Source: JAQIBY01 sp964615585 (GTDB lineage Bacteria > Bacteroidota > Bacteroidia > Bacteroidales > ML635J-15). Taken from it: DNA of 41,080 nucleotides. The translations under genes were made by a program, and so were the position numbers. Every line of letters starts with the position of its first letter. Position 1 is the stretch's first letter. Location of the stretch: NCBI GenBank assembly GCA_964615585.1, contig CAZTNS010000009.1:1-41080 (forward strand), given 5' to 3'. This document shows positions 1 to 9,306 of this stretch, piece by piece. The notes below the pieces were generated by a model, which ran no database searches, was not told where the DNA came from, and saw nothing but the letters and a program-made list of their open reading frames with translations.

Positions 1-195
1 CTATATTTCCATAGACAAATTTAAGTTATCTTTTTTGAAGTTCCCCTGTTTTCCCGGGGGCGAGTACTCTCATATAACGCTTTATAAATTTGCGATTATG
101 TTTATTTGAGAACCATGATTTATTCGTATAGGGTTTGAATGAAATCCTAACACCTTCTTTTATTCTTTCAGGGGCGTGTACACACAAATCAATAA
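1..195. other. Intergenic left edge, no supported gene
   Basis: No convincing coding sequence is visible before the minus-strand sensor gene ends at 196. An open frame from 2 to 109 (plus strand, stop TGA) could be the tail of a gene outside the window, but it has no recognisable motif. A short C4/G4 inverted match around 44-60 is too weak to call a terminator. Confidence 0.4.
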
Positions 196-3100
196 TCACA
201 ACAATTGCTTGAGTTCGGCAAGGCGTTTTTGTTTTTCAGGTTCACGGGTTTTTCTTGCCGTAGCTGTAAAAAAACGGTGTTTTTCCATGAATTTCATTTG
301 CATTTTATTCCATTGTTCAATGGTGCCGATTTTATTTCGTTCAAACAATTCACGGAAAAGGTTTTGTGACATGGGAATAAAATCTGGCCGGCCAAGGTAA
401 TCCAGGTCTGCATCACAGATTATCTCTTCCAGATGGTTTTTGGGTTTTGGTGGCATTTTGGTGGCCATGATAAGTTCACATATTTGATCGATTTGATTTT
501 TGTTGTATTGATAGGTTGGGAGGGTTTTTTGCGTTAACTCAACAGCCTTTTCTTCGTGGTGGTCATAGCTGACAAGGTAACCGGAATCATGCATGAGTGC
601 TGCTGTTTTCAGTAAAAGCATTTCTTCATCAGAAACCCCTTCATTGCGGGCTAACATTTCTGTCTGGTAATACACATTAACAGTATGTTTCAGGTTGTGG
701 TAATAAAGGTTTTTGGGCAGGTTTTTTTCAAGCTTTTCAAAAATATCATTCTGAAGATCCTGAAGCCTAACCAACTGTGTTTTAACAATAAAATCATGAT
801 TGGGCATCAATTTTTTATTGTCTTTGGAAAGTTTTGGTAAAATACCTTTAACAAAGTACATATCCATATCTCCTTTGTTTTTAAAGGCGGTTCTTCCTCT
901 ATACATGCATTCAAAGAAATCCTTAACATGTGAATAAGTGGTTGATGATATGTTAACCTGGTAAATTTCTCCATGGGTCTCCATTCTGCTGGCGATGTTT
1001 ACAGTATCACCCCAAATATCATATGCAAGTTTTTGTGTTCCAACGACACCTGAAATAACAGGGCCGGTATGGATGCCAATGCGAATTTGAAAAAAAGCTT
1101 CATCTTTTGACGAAAATTGTTTTACAACATGTTGCATTTCAAGGCCTGCAAGAACAACTTCAATAGGATTGGTGCTGTTCTGATAAGGAATGCCACCGGC
1201 ACACATATATGCATCACCAATGGTTTTTATTTTTTCAATGTCAAATTTTTCAATGATTTGATCAAAGGAATTGAATATCTTATCCAGCATTTTAATAAGT
1301 GCTTCGGGGCGGGTCTCTTCTGCGATTTTTGTAAAGCCCTGTATGTCTGCAAAAAGGACAGTTGCCATTTCATACCTCTTTGTGGTTGCCTTTCCTTTTT
1401 CTGTGATCTCCTGTATGGTAGATTTAGGCAATATTCTGTTTACAAGTCGTTCTGTTTGTTCTTTTTGTTTAAGAAGCTCTTCTGTTCTGGTTGCAATGAT
1501 CTTTTCGAGTTTGTATTTGTCTTTAGCATGTTGATATGATCTTCGTTTTAGCACCATGTGTGAAAAACTTACCAACACAGAAAGATAAATCATAAAAGCA
1601 ACCCAGGACAAATAAAGGGGTGGTTTTTTAGAAAATGAGAATTGTGTAATTTCGGTGACCTGATCGAAAGCATTTTGAGCCCTGATCTGAAAGGTATAAT
1701 CTCCGGCTCCCAAATTGGTGAATTCTTTGAATGTTTCTGAATTATAATCAGACCAGTTTTTTTGTAAACCAAGTAACCGGGTTTGATATTCAACATCTTC
1801 TCTGGTTTGATAAAAAGGAACTGCGTATTCAAATCTGATGTTGTTTTGTTTATGGTGAAGCGTATAAGGCTTGTTTTGAGTCTGGAATGGTGTTATCAAA
1901 CCATCATCCATTAAGATACTATCCTGGTTAATACTGACATGCCTTATTATACAATGATTAATTTTTGTTTTTTGTAAACCTTTATTGCGTTGGTATTTTA
2001 TTATGCCGTTCAGGCTACCGAACCAGGCATTGTTATTTTCTGTAAAAATACATTCTATGGTTTTGTTTGAGATCAATTGAAAAGGAAACAACTGAAGCTT
2101 GTATGGGTTGTTTTTTCCTTGGTATAAAGCGATGCCTGTTTGTTTTCTGTATTTATTTTTGCCTCCACTGCTAAACCACAGGTTCCCAAAAGAATCTTCG
2201 TGGATTGGATAAAGCCATCTGTTGGATTGTAAGAAATCAAATCCCAGTAGTTTATCAGGTACAAACTCAGCGCTTTGCTTGATTCTGTAAACTCCCTGTG
2301 ATGTTGAAAACAGAATCCCGTGGCGTGTATTATAAACATCTATCCAATCAAAATTGTCAGGTAGGCCATAGCCTTTTTGTATTCGTATTACAATCGGATC
2401 AAGTTGGTTAGCTTCTGAAAACTCCACCCTAAAAACACCATCATTATTTGATCCAAGCCACAAATTTCCGTTTTTATCTTCTGCAATCGTACGTACAGGA
2501 TAATCAAGATTCTGTATTTTTCCTGTGACTTTTAAACTCCCGTCTTCCATTTGTTCGGCAATTTTTAGTCCATCATCACAACTGATGTATAATTGGTTTT
2601 GAAAGAACTGTGATTTCTTTATGGTTTCCGCATTATAGCCAGTTAAATATTGTGCACTATCAGTGTTTAACAAATATAATCCGTAATCTGTACAAGCATA
2701 AAAGTGTGTTCCGATGCGGAGAAGATCTTTGACACGTACATTGAGGTTTTTTATCTTTCGAAATATGGTTTGATCACAATCAATGTCTTGGTTAAGTGTA
2801 TCATGTATCAGGTTTGTTTCTGCGGTATAAACTCCCTGATTGGTACTGAAATAAAGTTTGTTTTTAAATTTATTGATGGCAAGAATGGATATATTAAGAC
2901 GTTCGTCACTGGTATAATAGGTAAACGGGGAAGATAAATCAATGTAACTAATTCCGTTGTATGTTGTCGCCCACAGTTGATTATCAATGTCAAGGTACAT
3001 ATCCGTAACGTGATTATCTGCCAGCCCGGATGCTTTGTTTAAATGAAATACCAATTGTCCGTACTTGTTGAGAATAAAAATTCCGTTGATTTCTGTTGCG

Positions 3101-3915
3101 ACCAGAAGATATTTGTTTTTGTAATTGACGAGTTTGGATATTTTTGACTCATCCAGTAAATTGTCAACCTGCGTATGTTTTCTGTTCAGTTTATTGTTGC
3201 TTATTTCATATAAGCCTTTGCTTCTTTTGGGTTTTATGATGAGTTTGTTATTAAATAAACACAAACTGTTCAATCCATCGTATTTAAATGGATCTGCTTC
3301 AGGAATGTGCATAAGCTGTTTGTTGTCATATTTGAGCAAGCCCTCTCCACTGGCCCATAAATACATTTGCTTTTTTGTTTTAAACACCCTGATTTTATCT
3401 TCAAACCGTTTGTAGCAAGAAAATTTATCGTTTGAATACATGAACAAGCTGGTGTCGGATGCAAAAAACACTTCTCCACAGAACGCTACAACTGTACGAA
3501 TTTGAGGGATATTTTCAAAATTATCATTGGCAATGGAAACAAATTTGGTGCCATCGTGAGTGTTTTTTAAGTATCCAACCTGATTATAGCCCCCCACGTA
3601 TATTTGCTGAGAACAATCAATATCCATGTGAGAAACGCCTGTTACACGAAGGATATTCCAGTTGGTGTTATCGAATTCAAGAATGCCATTTGTGTTGCTG
3701 AAATACATCAGCCCGTTATCGGCCTGAAGGGCTTCATAATTTTGACTTTCATATCCGTAATCATGAGATTCAAAATTTGTTATCTTTGGCACGCCTAAAA
3801 GATTTTCCTGTGCCATTGATGGTGTGCTGAAAAAGAGATTAAAGACAACATTACAAATGGCAATAAAAACAAGGGATATTTTATTTATTTCTTTGGGCAT
3901 TTTGTAAAATAACAC
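196..3915 (-). CDS. Membrane sensor: Reg_prop propeller, Y_Y_Y domain, adenylate cyclase and HD phosphohydrolase
   Basis: The 1239-residue protein starts with a signal peptide ending near SMAQ (residues 33-36). Periplasmic two-component-regulator-type propeller repeats follow (about 45-650; for example 'EDKNGNLWLGS' near 479-489), then a Y_Y_Y domain (about 690-762), one transmembrane helix (about 769-790) and a short coiled coil. The class III cyclase domain spans about 845-1025. Metal-binding Asp857 (LFADIQGF) and Asp901 (TIGDAY) are present. So are the adenine-specifying pair Lys897 (KTIGD) and Asp966 (YDIWG), and the transition-state residues Asn973 and Arg977 (NIASR). This favours cAMP over cGMP. 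The C-terminal HD domain (about 1060-1190) has His1077 in YHNLKHT, His1109-Asp1110 and Asp1168/Asp1170. The expected role is to turn an extracytoplasmic signal into cyclic nucleotide. The role of the HD domain is not known; hydrolysis of a phosphate compound is inferred. Met6 (position 3900) is an equally plausible start. The gene is divergent from the stress protein at 3968. Confidence 0.9.
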   Translation of the reverse strand: MLFYKMPKEINKISLVFIAICNVVFNLFFSTPSMAQENLLGVPKITNFESHDYGYESQNYEALQADNGLMYFSNTNGILEFDNTNWNILRVTGVSHMDIDCSQQIYVGGYNQVGYLKNTHDGTKFVSIANDNFENIPQIRTVVAFCGEVFFASDTSLFMYSNDKFSCYKRFEDKIRVFKTKKQMYLWASGEGLLKYDNKQLMHIPEADPFKYDGLNSLCLFNNKLIIKPKRSKGLYEISNNKLNRKHTQVDNLLDESKISKLVNYKNKYLLVATEINGIFILNKYGQLVFHLNKASGLADNHVTDMYLDIDNQLWATTYNGISYIDLSSPFTYYTSDERLNISILAINKFKNKLYFSTNQGVYTAETNLIHDTLNQDIDCDQTIFRKIKNLNVRVKDLLRIGTHFYACTDYGLYLLNTDSAQYLTGYNAETIKKSQFFQNQLYISCDDGLKIAEQMEDGSLKVTGKIQNLDYPVRTIAEDKNGNLWLGSNNDGVFRVEFSEANQLDPIVIRIQKGYGLPDNFDWIDVYNTRHGILFSTSQGVYRIKQSAEFVPDKLLGFDFLQSNRWLYPIHEDSFGNLWFSSGGKNKYRKQTGIALYQGKNNPYKLQLFPFQLISNKTIECIFTENNNAWFGSLNGIIKYQRNKGLQKTKINHCIIRHVSINQDSILMDDGLITPFQTQNKPYTLHHKQNNIRFEYAVPFYQTREDVEYQTRLLGLQKNWSDYNSETFKEFTNLGAGDYTFQIRAQNAFDQVTEITQFSFSKKPPLYLSWVAFMIYLSVLVSFSHMVLKRRSYQHAKDKYKLEKIIATRTEELLKQKEQTERLVNRILPKSTIQEITEKGKATTKRYEMATVLFADIQGFTKIAEETRPEALIKMLDKIFNSFDQIIEKFDIEKIKTIGDAYMCAGGIPYQNSTNPIEVVLAGLEMQHVVKQFSSKDEAFFQIRIGIHTGPVISGVVGTQKLAYDIWGDTVNIASRMETHGEIYQVNISSTTYSHVKDFFECMYRGRTAFKNKGDMDMYFVKGILPKLSKDNKKLMPNHDFIVKTQLVRLQDLQNDIFEKLEKNLPKNLYYHNLKHTVNVYYQTEMLARNEGVSDEEMLLLKTAALMHDSGYLVSYDHHEEKAVELTQKTLPTYQYNKNQIDQICELIMATKMPPKPKNHLEEIICDADLDYLGRPDFIPMSQNLFRELFERNKIGTIEQWNKMQMKFMEKHRFFTATARKTREPEKQKRLAELKQLL

Positions 3916-3967
3916 TTAATTTTAGTATTTTTAGAATTTAGTAAATGTAACATAAATTAATAAAACT

Positions 3968-4792
3968 ATGAAAAACAGGGAAAAAATTGTTATTGTCACA
4001 TGGGATTTTTCGGAGGTTTCTGAAGCAGCACTAGCCCACGCAGAAAGATATACGAAGGCGGCAGGAAGTAAAATTCATGTTGTTCACATTTGTGGAAAAA
4101 AGGATGATGAGCAGGCATTACAAGCAAAAATTAAAAAGCAAATTGAAGAAAATAAACTTGCCGGAAATACCCCCATTGAGGTGGTAGTTAAAAAAGGTAA
4201 CCTATATTCATCAATCAACAAATATACGGAAGAAGTGCAAGCTGAACTTGTTATCATGGGGACGCATGGTATCATTGGAACGCAAAGATTATTCGGCAGC
4301 AAAGCCCTTAAGGTAATTGTGGGTTCAAAAGTGCCTTTTTTAACGGTTCAACAGAAACCTGTCCGTGAGTTTAAAGAAATGGTTTTGCCTTTTGACAGTG
4401 ATATGGAAGGCCGGGAAAAACTCAGGTGGGTAGCTTATTTTGTGGAGAAATATAACCTCCGTGTCAGAATCCTGAAAAAAGTATCATCCATCAAAGACGT
4501 TCAGAAAATCATCAATGATAATGTTGCCTTTGCAAAACGAGTCCTGGATGAATATGATATACCCTACAAAGTAGAAATTGAAACCAACACAAAAGATTTT
4601 CACGAAGAAGTGGTGGCTTTTGCTGAAAAAATATCAGCAGGACTGATCATGGTTATGACCACTAAAAATATTGACTGGACAAGTTATTTGTTTGGGGCAG
4701 AAGAACAAAAAATCATTGCGAATAAAGCAAAAATTCCCGTTATATGTATTAATCCAAGGGAGGATTTGCATAAACCTCAGTATTTTAAATAA
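3968..4792 (+). CDS. Universal stress protein, two tandem Usp domains
   Basis: The 274-residue protein has two Usp folds. The first (about 5-136) starts IVIVTWDFSEVSEAALAHA and carries an ATP-site-like glycine loop, GTHGIIGTQRLFGS, near residues 97-110, ending in VPFLTVQ. The second (about 140-268) ends in the typical IPVICINP strand, but its glycine loop is degenerate (TTKNIDWTSYLFGAEEQ), so it probably does not bind ATP the same way. It is likely a cytosolic homodimer-like stress or energy-status protein; the partner is unknown. The start codon follows an A-rich leader 52 bases from the divergent sensor gene. Double-Usp proteins of about 270-280 residues are common in Bacteroidota. Confidence 0.9.
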   Translation: MKNREKIVIVTWDFSEVSEAALAHAERYTKAAGSKIHVVHICGKKDDEQALQAKIKKQIEENKLAGNTPIEVVVKKGNLYSSINKYTEEVQAELVIMGTHGIIGTQRLFGSKALKVIVGSKVPFLTVQQKPVREFKEMVLPFDSDMEGREKLRWVAYFVEKYNLRVRILKKVSSIKDVQKIINDNVAFAKRVLDEYDIPYKVEIETNTKDFHEEVVAFAEKISAGLIMVMTTKNIDWTSYLFGAEEQKIIANKAKIPVICINPREDLHKPQYFK

Positions 4793-4797
4793 TAGAG

Positions 4798-4828
4798 TTT
4801 GAATCTTTCCTGCTACTCCATATCTTTG
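4798..4828 (+). promoter_or_regulatory. Bacteroidota-type promoter for the 4846 operon
   Basis: TTTG (4798-4801), a 19-base spacer and TATCTTTG (4821-4828) match the Bacteroidota sigma-ABfr consensus TTTG-N19-21-TAnnTTTG exactly. Transcription would start near 4835, giving a leader of about ten bases before the ATG at 4846. The -33 element lies just after the stop codon of the stress protein gene. Confidence 0.75.
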
Positions 4829-4845
4829 CCTGAAACTTTCTGTAG

Positions 4846-7611
4846 ATGAAACGAAAAAACATCATATGGATAATAAGTATTGGCTTAATGGTCTTGCTGG
4901 CAGGAATATATCTGTCCGGATTAAAGAATAAACAAACAGATATAAGTGATAGTTTAAGGCTGGTACCAATAGATGCCAATATGCTTGTTGAAATCAGAGA
5001 GCCATTTAAGCTGATTGATTTTCTTCAGACAGAACCTGCCTTTTGGAAAGATCTCGTCACCGTTCCTGCCTTTACAAAGCTGAACCATAATATGATCTGG
5101 CTCGACAGTATTTCATCAAATCATGATGTCTTGCACGAATTGCTTATGCATAACAGTTTGTTGATTTCGGTTCATGATATAGGAAAACGTAACCTCGGTT
5201 CTCTTTTTATTATTGAAATCCCTGACCACATTAAAACCAAATCCGTATTGAAGGATATTGATGAGCTGTTAACAGATCATGACATCAGGAACAGGAATTA
5301 TGAAGGTGTTCCCGTGTACGATGTAAAAACATCCCAGGGGAACATATATTCTTACAGCATATTCAAGGGAAATTTGTTTTTGTGTAACAACGGATTGTTG
5401 ATAGAAGATGCTATCAGGCAGTGTGATTTGGACATGTCAATACTTAATAACCGTGGTTTTAAAGATGTTTATGAAACAGCCGGCAAAAAAGAACTGGCCA
5501 ACATCTACGTTAATATGTCACGTCTTAATTATCTGATGAGCCCATTTCTAAAAGATGATATTGAAAACAATCACCCCGCATTAAAAAATTATGCTTCCTG
5601 GGTTGAGCTTGACATGAGCCTGAGTGAATCGCTGATCACGTTGAATGGTTTTGCTGTTGCACCTGATACCACCATCAATTATTTAAGCCACATTAAAGAC
5701 CAGCCTGCTGTCAGGAATGATTTTGAAAATATTCTTCCTGAAAACACAGCTCTGTCTTATATCATCAGTCTTGATGATAACGATAAATTTTCTTCATATC
5801 GTCGGTTGTTTTTTGAGGAGCATGAATATGCCAATTATTTTGATGAACAAATCCGGAACTTTGAGCAAACATGTGGCTCAGATTTCGCAGAGGTGCTATA
5901 TAGCTTGATAGATAATCAGGTTTGTTATGCCATTGCCAATATCAATCAACTGGATATTTTTCAAAACAGCTATATTTTAATGAACACAAAATCCGGAGCA
6001 AAAGCAGAAAAGCTTGTCAGAAGTTTTCTGGATGATTATGTAAAACATACAGAGCAAGATATTGCTGAGTACGTAAGCAGTATGAAGTTGGATGCTGCAA
6101 ACGTATTTACAGTATATAGAATGCCATTGGATGATTGGCCTGAAGTTCTCTTGGGGAGTTTTTTCAGAAGTTCCAAACCAAAATATTGCAGTATTCTTGA
6201 TAACACCCTGGTGTTTGCTCCGTCAAAATCTGCTTTGCACAAGTTGTTCAATAACTATTTGTTGAATCGTAGCCTAAGTAAAAACAAAAACTATCAAGAT
6301 TTTAAAAAAAACCTGTCAAAGGAATATCAGACATGCTTGTATGTTAATGTTAGTAAATCATTTGCATGGGTTTTACATGTGCTGAATGATAATTACAGTG
6401 ATAAGCTTTCAGGTGTTGAAAATGTGACCAAAAAATTTAAGCATTTTGGCCTGCAACAAATTATCAGCGATGAAATGGTTTACCACAATCTGGCAATACA
6501 GTACTCCAATTATCAGGATGAAAAGCCCCATACAATATGGGAAAGCCGGCTTGACACAAGCATTTACCGCAAGCCAGCACTGGTGGAAAACCATTATTCT
6601 GATTTAAAGGAAATCTTTGTACAGGATGTTGGTAATGATATATACCTTATTAATCATAAGGGTCACGTTTTGTGGAAGTTGCCCCTGGATGAACAAATTT
6701 TGGGGAAAGTTTATCAGGTGGATGCTTTTAAGAATGGAAAGTTGCAATACTTATTCAACACAAAAAACAAAATATTCCTGATTGACAGGCTTGGAAACCA
6801 TGTGGAACGTTTTCCTGTTAACCTGCGTTCACAGGCAACTTGTGGAATGGCTTTATTTGATTATGATAATACATCTGATTACCGGATTTTTGTTCCTTGT
6901 GCAAACAAAATGATTTATTTATACAACATTGAAGGCAATGTGGTTTCAGGGTGGGAATTTGAAGGTGCAGAATATCCTGTCACCCAAACACCAAAATACT
7001 TCCGCCACGGAAATAAAGATTATATTGTGTTCAGCGATAAATACAGAATTTATATTTTAAACCGGAGAGGAGAAGCCCGTGTGCAACCAAAATACCACTT
7101 TCAAACATCTAAACATAACAATTTTTATTATGAAAAAAATAAAAAGAAGTCAGAATCCTGTTTTGTAACAACCTCAAATACAGGTACTGTTATGAAAGTA
7201 TTTTTAAACAGCGTTGTGGATTCCCTGCATATAAAAAATTACAGCAAGAATCATTACTTTATGCTTGAAGACCTGGATGCCGATGGTGTCAAAGATTATA
7301 TTTTTCTTGATGGAAAAAAGCTTGAAGTGTATAGCCAGGGATTATCAATGATTATGAATTATGAATTTGATAATATAATAACCGAAGCTCCGAATTATTA
7401 TGAGTTTTCATCTGACAATCATAAAATTGGAGTGACTGATTATAAAAATGAAATGATATATCTGATTAATGCAGATGGAACCTTACACCCGGGTTTTCCA
7501 TTAACAGGGAAAAGCCCTTTTAGCATAACATCCCTGGCACCGGACAAAACAGATTTTAACCTTTTTGTTGGTGGTAAAGATAATTTTTTATATAATTACG
7601 AAATTAAATAA
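4846..7611 (+). CDS. Membrane-anchored protein with a large extracytoplasmic domain and C-terminal beta-propeller-like region
   Basis: I do not recognise a named function. The 921-residue protein has one N-terminal transmembrane helix (about 7-26) and then a long exported part. Residues about 38-560 begin SLRLVPIDANMLVEIREP and resemble the DUF3352-like group of Bacteroidota envelope proteins. Residues about 590-921 contain repeated strands of the kind found in PQQ/WD-like propellers (NDIYLINHKGHVLWKLP, NKIFLIDRLGNHVERFP, NKMIYLYNIEGNVVSGW, EMIYLINADGTLHPGFP). Only six bases separate it from the next gene, a lipoprotein, so the products probably act together at the envelope. It is the first gene behind the promoter at 4798. 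Confidence 0.75.
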   Translation: MKRKNIIWIISIGLMVLLAGIYLSGLKNKQTDISDSLRLVPIDANMLVEIREPFKLIDFLQTEPAFWKDLVTVPAFTKLNHNMIWLDSISSNHDVLHELLMHNSLLISVHDIGKRNLGSLFIIEIPDHIKTKSVLKDIDELLTDHDIRNRNYEGVPVYDVKTSQGNIYSYSIFKGNLFLCNNGLLIEDAIRQCDLDMSILNNRGFKDVYETAGKKELANIYVNMSRLNYLMSPFLKDDIENNHPALKNYASWVELDMSLSESLITLNGFAVAPDTTINYLSHIKDQPAVRNDFENILPENTALSYIISLDDNDKFSSYRRLFFEEHEYANYFDEQIRNFEQTCGSDFAEVLYSLIDNQVCYAIANINQLDIFQNSYILMNTKSGAKAEKLVRSFLDDYVKHTEQDIAEYVSSMKLDAANVFTVYRMPLDDWPEVLLGSFFRSSKPKYCSILDNTLVFAPSKSALHKLFNNYLLNRSLSKNKNYQDFKKNLSKEYQTCLYVNVSKSFAWVLHVLNDNYSDKLSGVENVTKKFKHFGLQQIISDEMVYHNLAIQYSNYQDEKPHTIWESRLDTSIYRKPALVENHYSDLKEIFVQDVGNDIYLINHKGHVLWKLPLDEQILGKVYQVDAFKNGKLQYLFNTKNKIFLIDRLGNHVERFPVNLRSQATCGMALFDYDNTSDYRIFVPCANKMIYLYNIEGNVVSGWEFEGAEYPVTQTPKYFRHGNKDYIVFSDKYRIYILNRRGEARVQPKYHFQTSKHNNFYYEKNKKKSESCFVTTSNTGTVMKVFLNSVVDSLHIKNYSKNHYFMLEDLDADGVKDYIFLDGKKLEVYSQGLSMIMNYEFDNIITEAPNYYEFSSDNHKIGVTDYKNEMIYLINADGTLHPGFPLTGKSPFSITSLAPDKTDFNLFVGGKDNFLYNYEIK

Positions 7612-7617
7612 AGTGAT

Positions 7618-9288
7618 ATGAGACTAAATCTTAAATACGTAGTTCCCCTTATCATTGTCGCTCTCATGCTGATAATGCATGCATGTATAAAAGACAATTT
7701 TGATTTTGATAAACTGACAAATGAAGTGCATTGGAAACCCAGCCTTGCTGCACCCATAGCTTACGGTAGCCTTCACATGATTGATGCCATGGAAACCTAT
7801 GACTCTCTGGGAAGGGTTCAGGTAAATGAGGATGGATTCTTGTCCCTGATGTATTTTGAAACGGCAGAATCCGATACTGTATCGGAAATCATGGATATTG
7901 GCAATCAACAGTTGAGTGATAATATTCCTTCATCGGATGTGAATTTTGCCGGATTCAATACAGGTGATCATATGACAATTACCCGCAATTTTGATCTGGA
8001 ATTTGATCTGTTTAATGATGATGCCGAACTGGATAGTATCTGGCTTGATCATGGGGACTTAAACCTGGGAGCAGTTTCTTCGTATCAGCATGCCATTGAA
8101 ATGGTTATGACTTTACCAACCGTAACAAAAGACGGAACGCCATTTTCCCGTACCCTGAACCTGTTACCCTATGGGAGTTCAGATGAGGACATAAATAACG
8201 ATATGGATGGATACACTGTTGACATGACCCAGACATCCCTTGGGTATAATGAAATTCCTGTTGAGCTTGAAATAACCTTTGTGCATTCAGGAGGCTCCAA
8301 TACCGGAGATCTGGATTTTCAGGTGGACTTGTTGAATCCTGACCATGAAGCCATGTTTGGATACTTTGGGCATAATACCCTGATTTATGAAAGTGGTAAA
8401 ATTGACATTGATCTTTTTGATCCCGGTGATAACTGGGATATTGAGGATTTTAAATTTGAAAATCCTCAATTTAAAGTTTATTATAAGAATTCGTATGGTA
8501 TTCCTGCCAATTTTTACTTTGATTCCGTCATCGCACATACAACTTATTATGATGAAACATATGATGTTGAGGATTATGGCGCCGGATTGCCAATGGACTC
8601 AACGAATCCGTTTGAAATTGCACACACAACCAATTTTGGTACATTTATCGAAGATAGTTTGATCCTCGACAAAAACAACAGTAATATAAGTGAAATCATT
8701 TCACGCAGACCCGCCTGGTTTAAATTTACTGCTCATGCCCATACCAATCCATACGGCGATTCCGGTCATCACAATTTTGTTGGGGACGATTCTAAATTCA
8801 TTGCAGACATTGAAGTGGAATTACCATTATGGGGATACATTGACAGGTTTCATGGCAGGGATACTGCTGATTTCAACCTTGAAGATGAGTTTGAAGACCC
8901 CGGCGTAATAGAATACCTCATGCTCAGGCTAACCATTGATAACGGATTGCCGGTGGAAGCCAATACGCAGGCGTATTTTCTGGATGAAAATTATGTTGTG
9001 CTTGATTCCGTATTAAAAGAAACCGGAACGCAAGTCATTGCCCCTGCAGAAGTGGATGGTGACGGCAGAGTGATCAGTAAAACTAAGAAAGTAACAGATG
9101 TTGTGGTAACAGGGGAAATGCTGGAGAAACTGATGGACACGAAGTACATGGTTTACCGGGCAGATGCCTCGACAACAAACGCATCAAACGATGAACTCAT
9201 TAAAATATATCCGGAATACAGTGTGGATTTTAATGCAGCCGTTGAGGCAGACCTTGATGTGGAAGTTGATCTTGATACGTTAAATTAA
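7618..9288 (+). CDS. Hypothetical lipoprotein
   Basis: The 556-residue product has a type II signal peptide with lipobox LMHAC (lipidated Cys23). The mature part is rich in Asp, Asn and aromatic residues and looks all-beta (repeated 'DLEFDLFNDDAELDSIWLDHG'-type strands). I see no catalytic motif or T9SS tail. Residues after Cys23 (IKDNFDFDKL) contain acidic positions, but I cannot decide between periplasmic and surface display. It sits six bases after the membrane propeller gene and 18 before the DUF5723-like gene, so it is probably co-transcribed and may bridge the two. Function unknown. Confidence 0.75.
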   Translation: MRLNLKYVVPLIIVALMLIMHACIKDNFDFDKLTNEVHWKPSLAAPIAYGSLHMIDAMETYDSLGRVQVNEDGFLSLMYFETAESDTVSEIMDIGNQQLSDNIPSSDVNFAGFNTGDHMTITRNFDLEFDLFNDDAELDSIWLDHGDLNLGAVSSYQHAIEMVMTLPTVTKDGTPFSRTLNLLPYGSSDEDINNDMDGYTVDMTQTSLGYNEIPVELEITFVHSGGSNTGDLDFQVDLLNPDHEAMFGYFGHNTLIYESGKIDIDLFDPGDNWDIEDFKFENPQFKVYYKNSYGIPANFYFDSVIAHTTYYDETYDVEDYGAGLPMDSTNPFEIAHTTNFGTFIEDSLILDKNNSNISEIISRRPAWFKFTAHAHTNPYGDSGHHNFVGDDSKFIADIEVELPLWGYIDRFHGRDTADFNLEDEFEDPGVIEYLMLRLTIDNGLPVEANTQAYFLDENYVVLDSVLKETGTQVIAPAEVDGDGRVISKTKKVTDVVVTGEMLEKLMDTKYMVYRADASTTNASNDELIKIYPEYSVDFNAAVEADLDVEVDLDTLN

Positions 9289-9306
9289 TGTTGATACTTA
9301 ATACAA

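Noticed and set aside
2..109. Open frame at the left edge (about 35 codons)
   Set aside because: No start, no motif and low-complexity composition. It could be the tail of a gene outside the window but cannot be supported.
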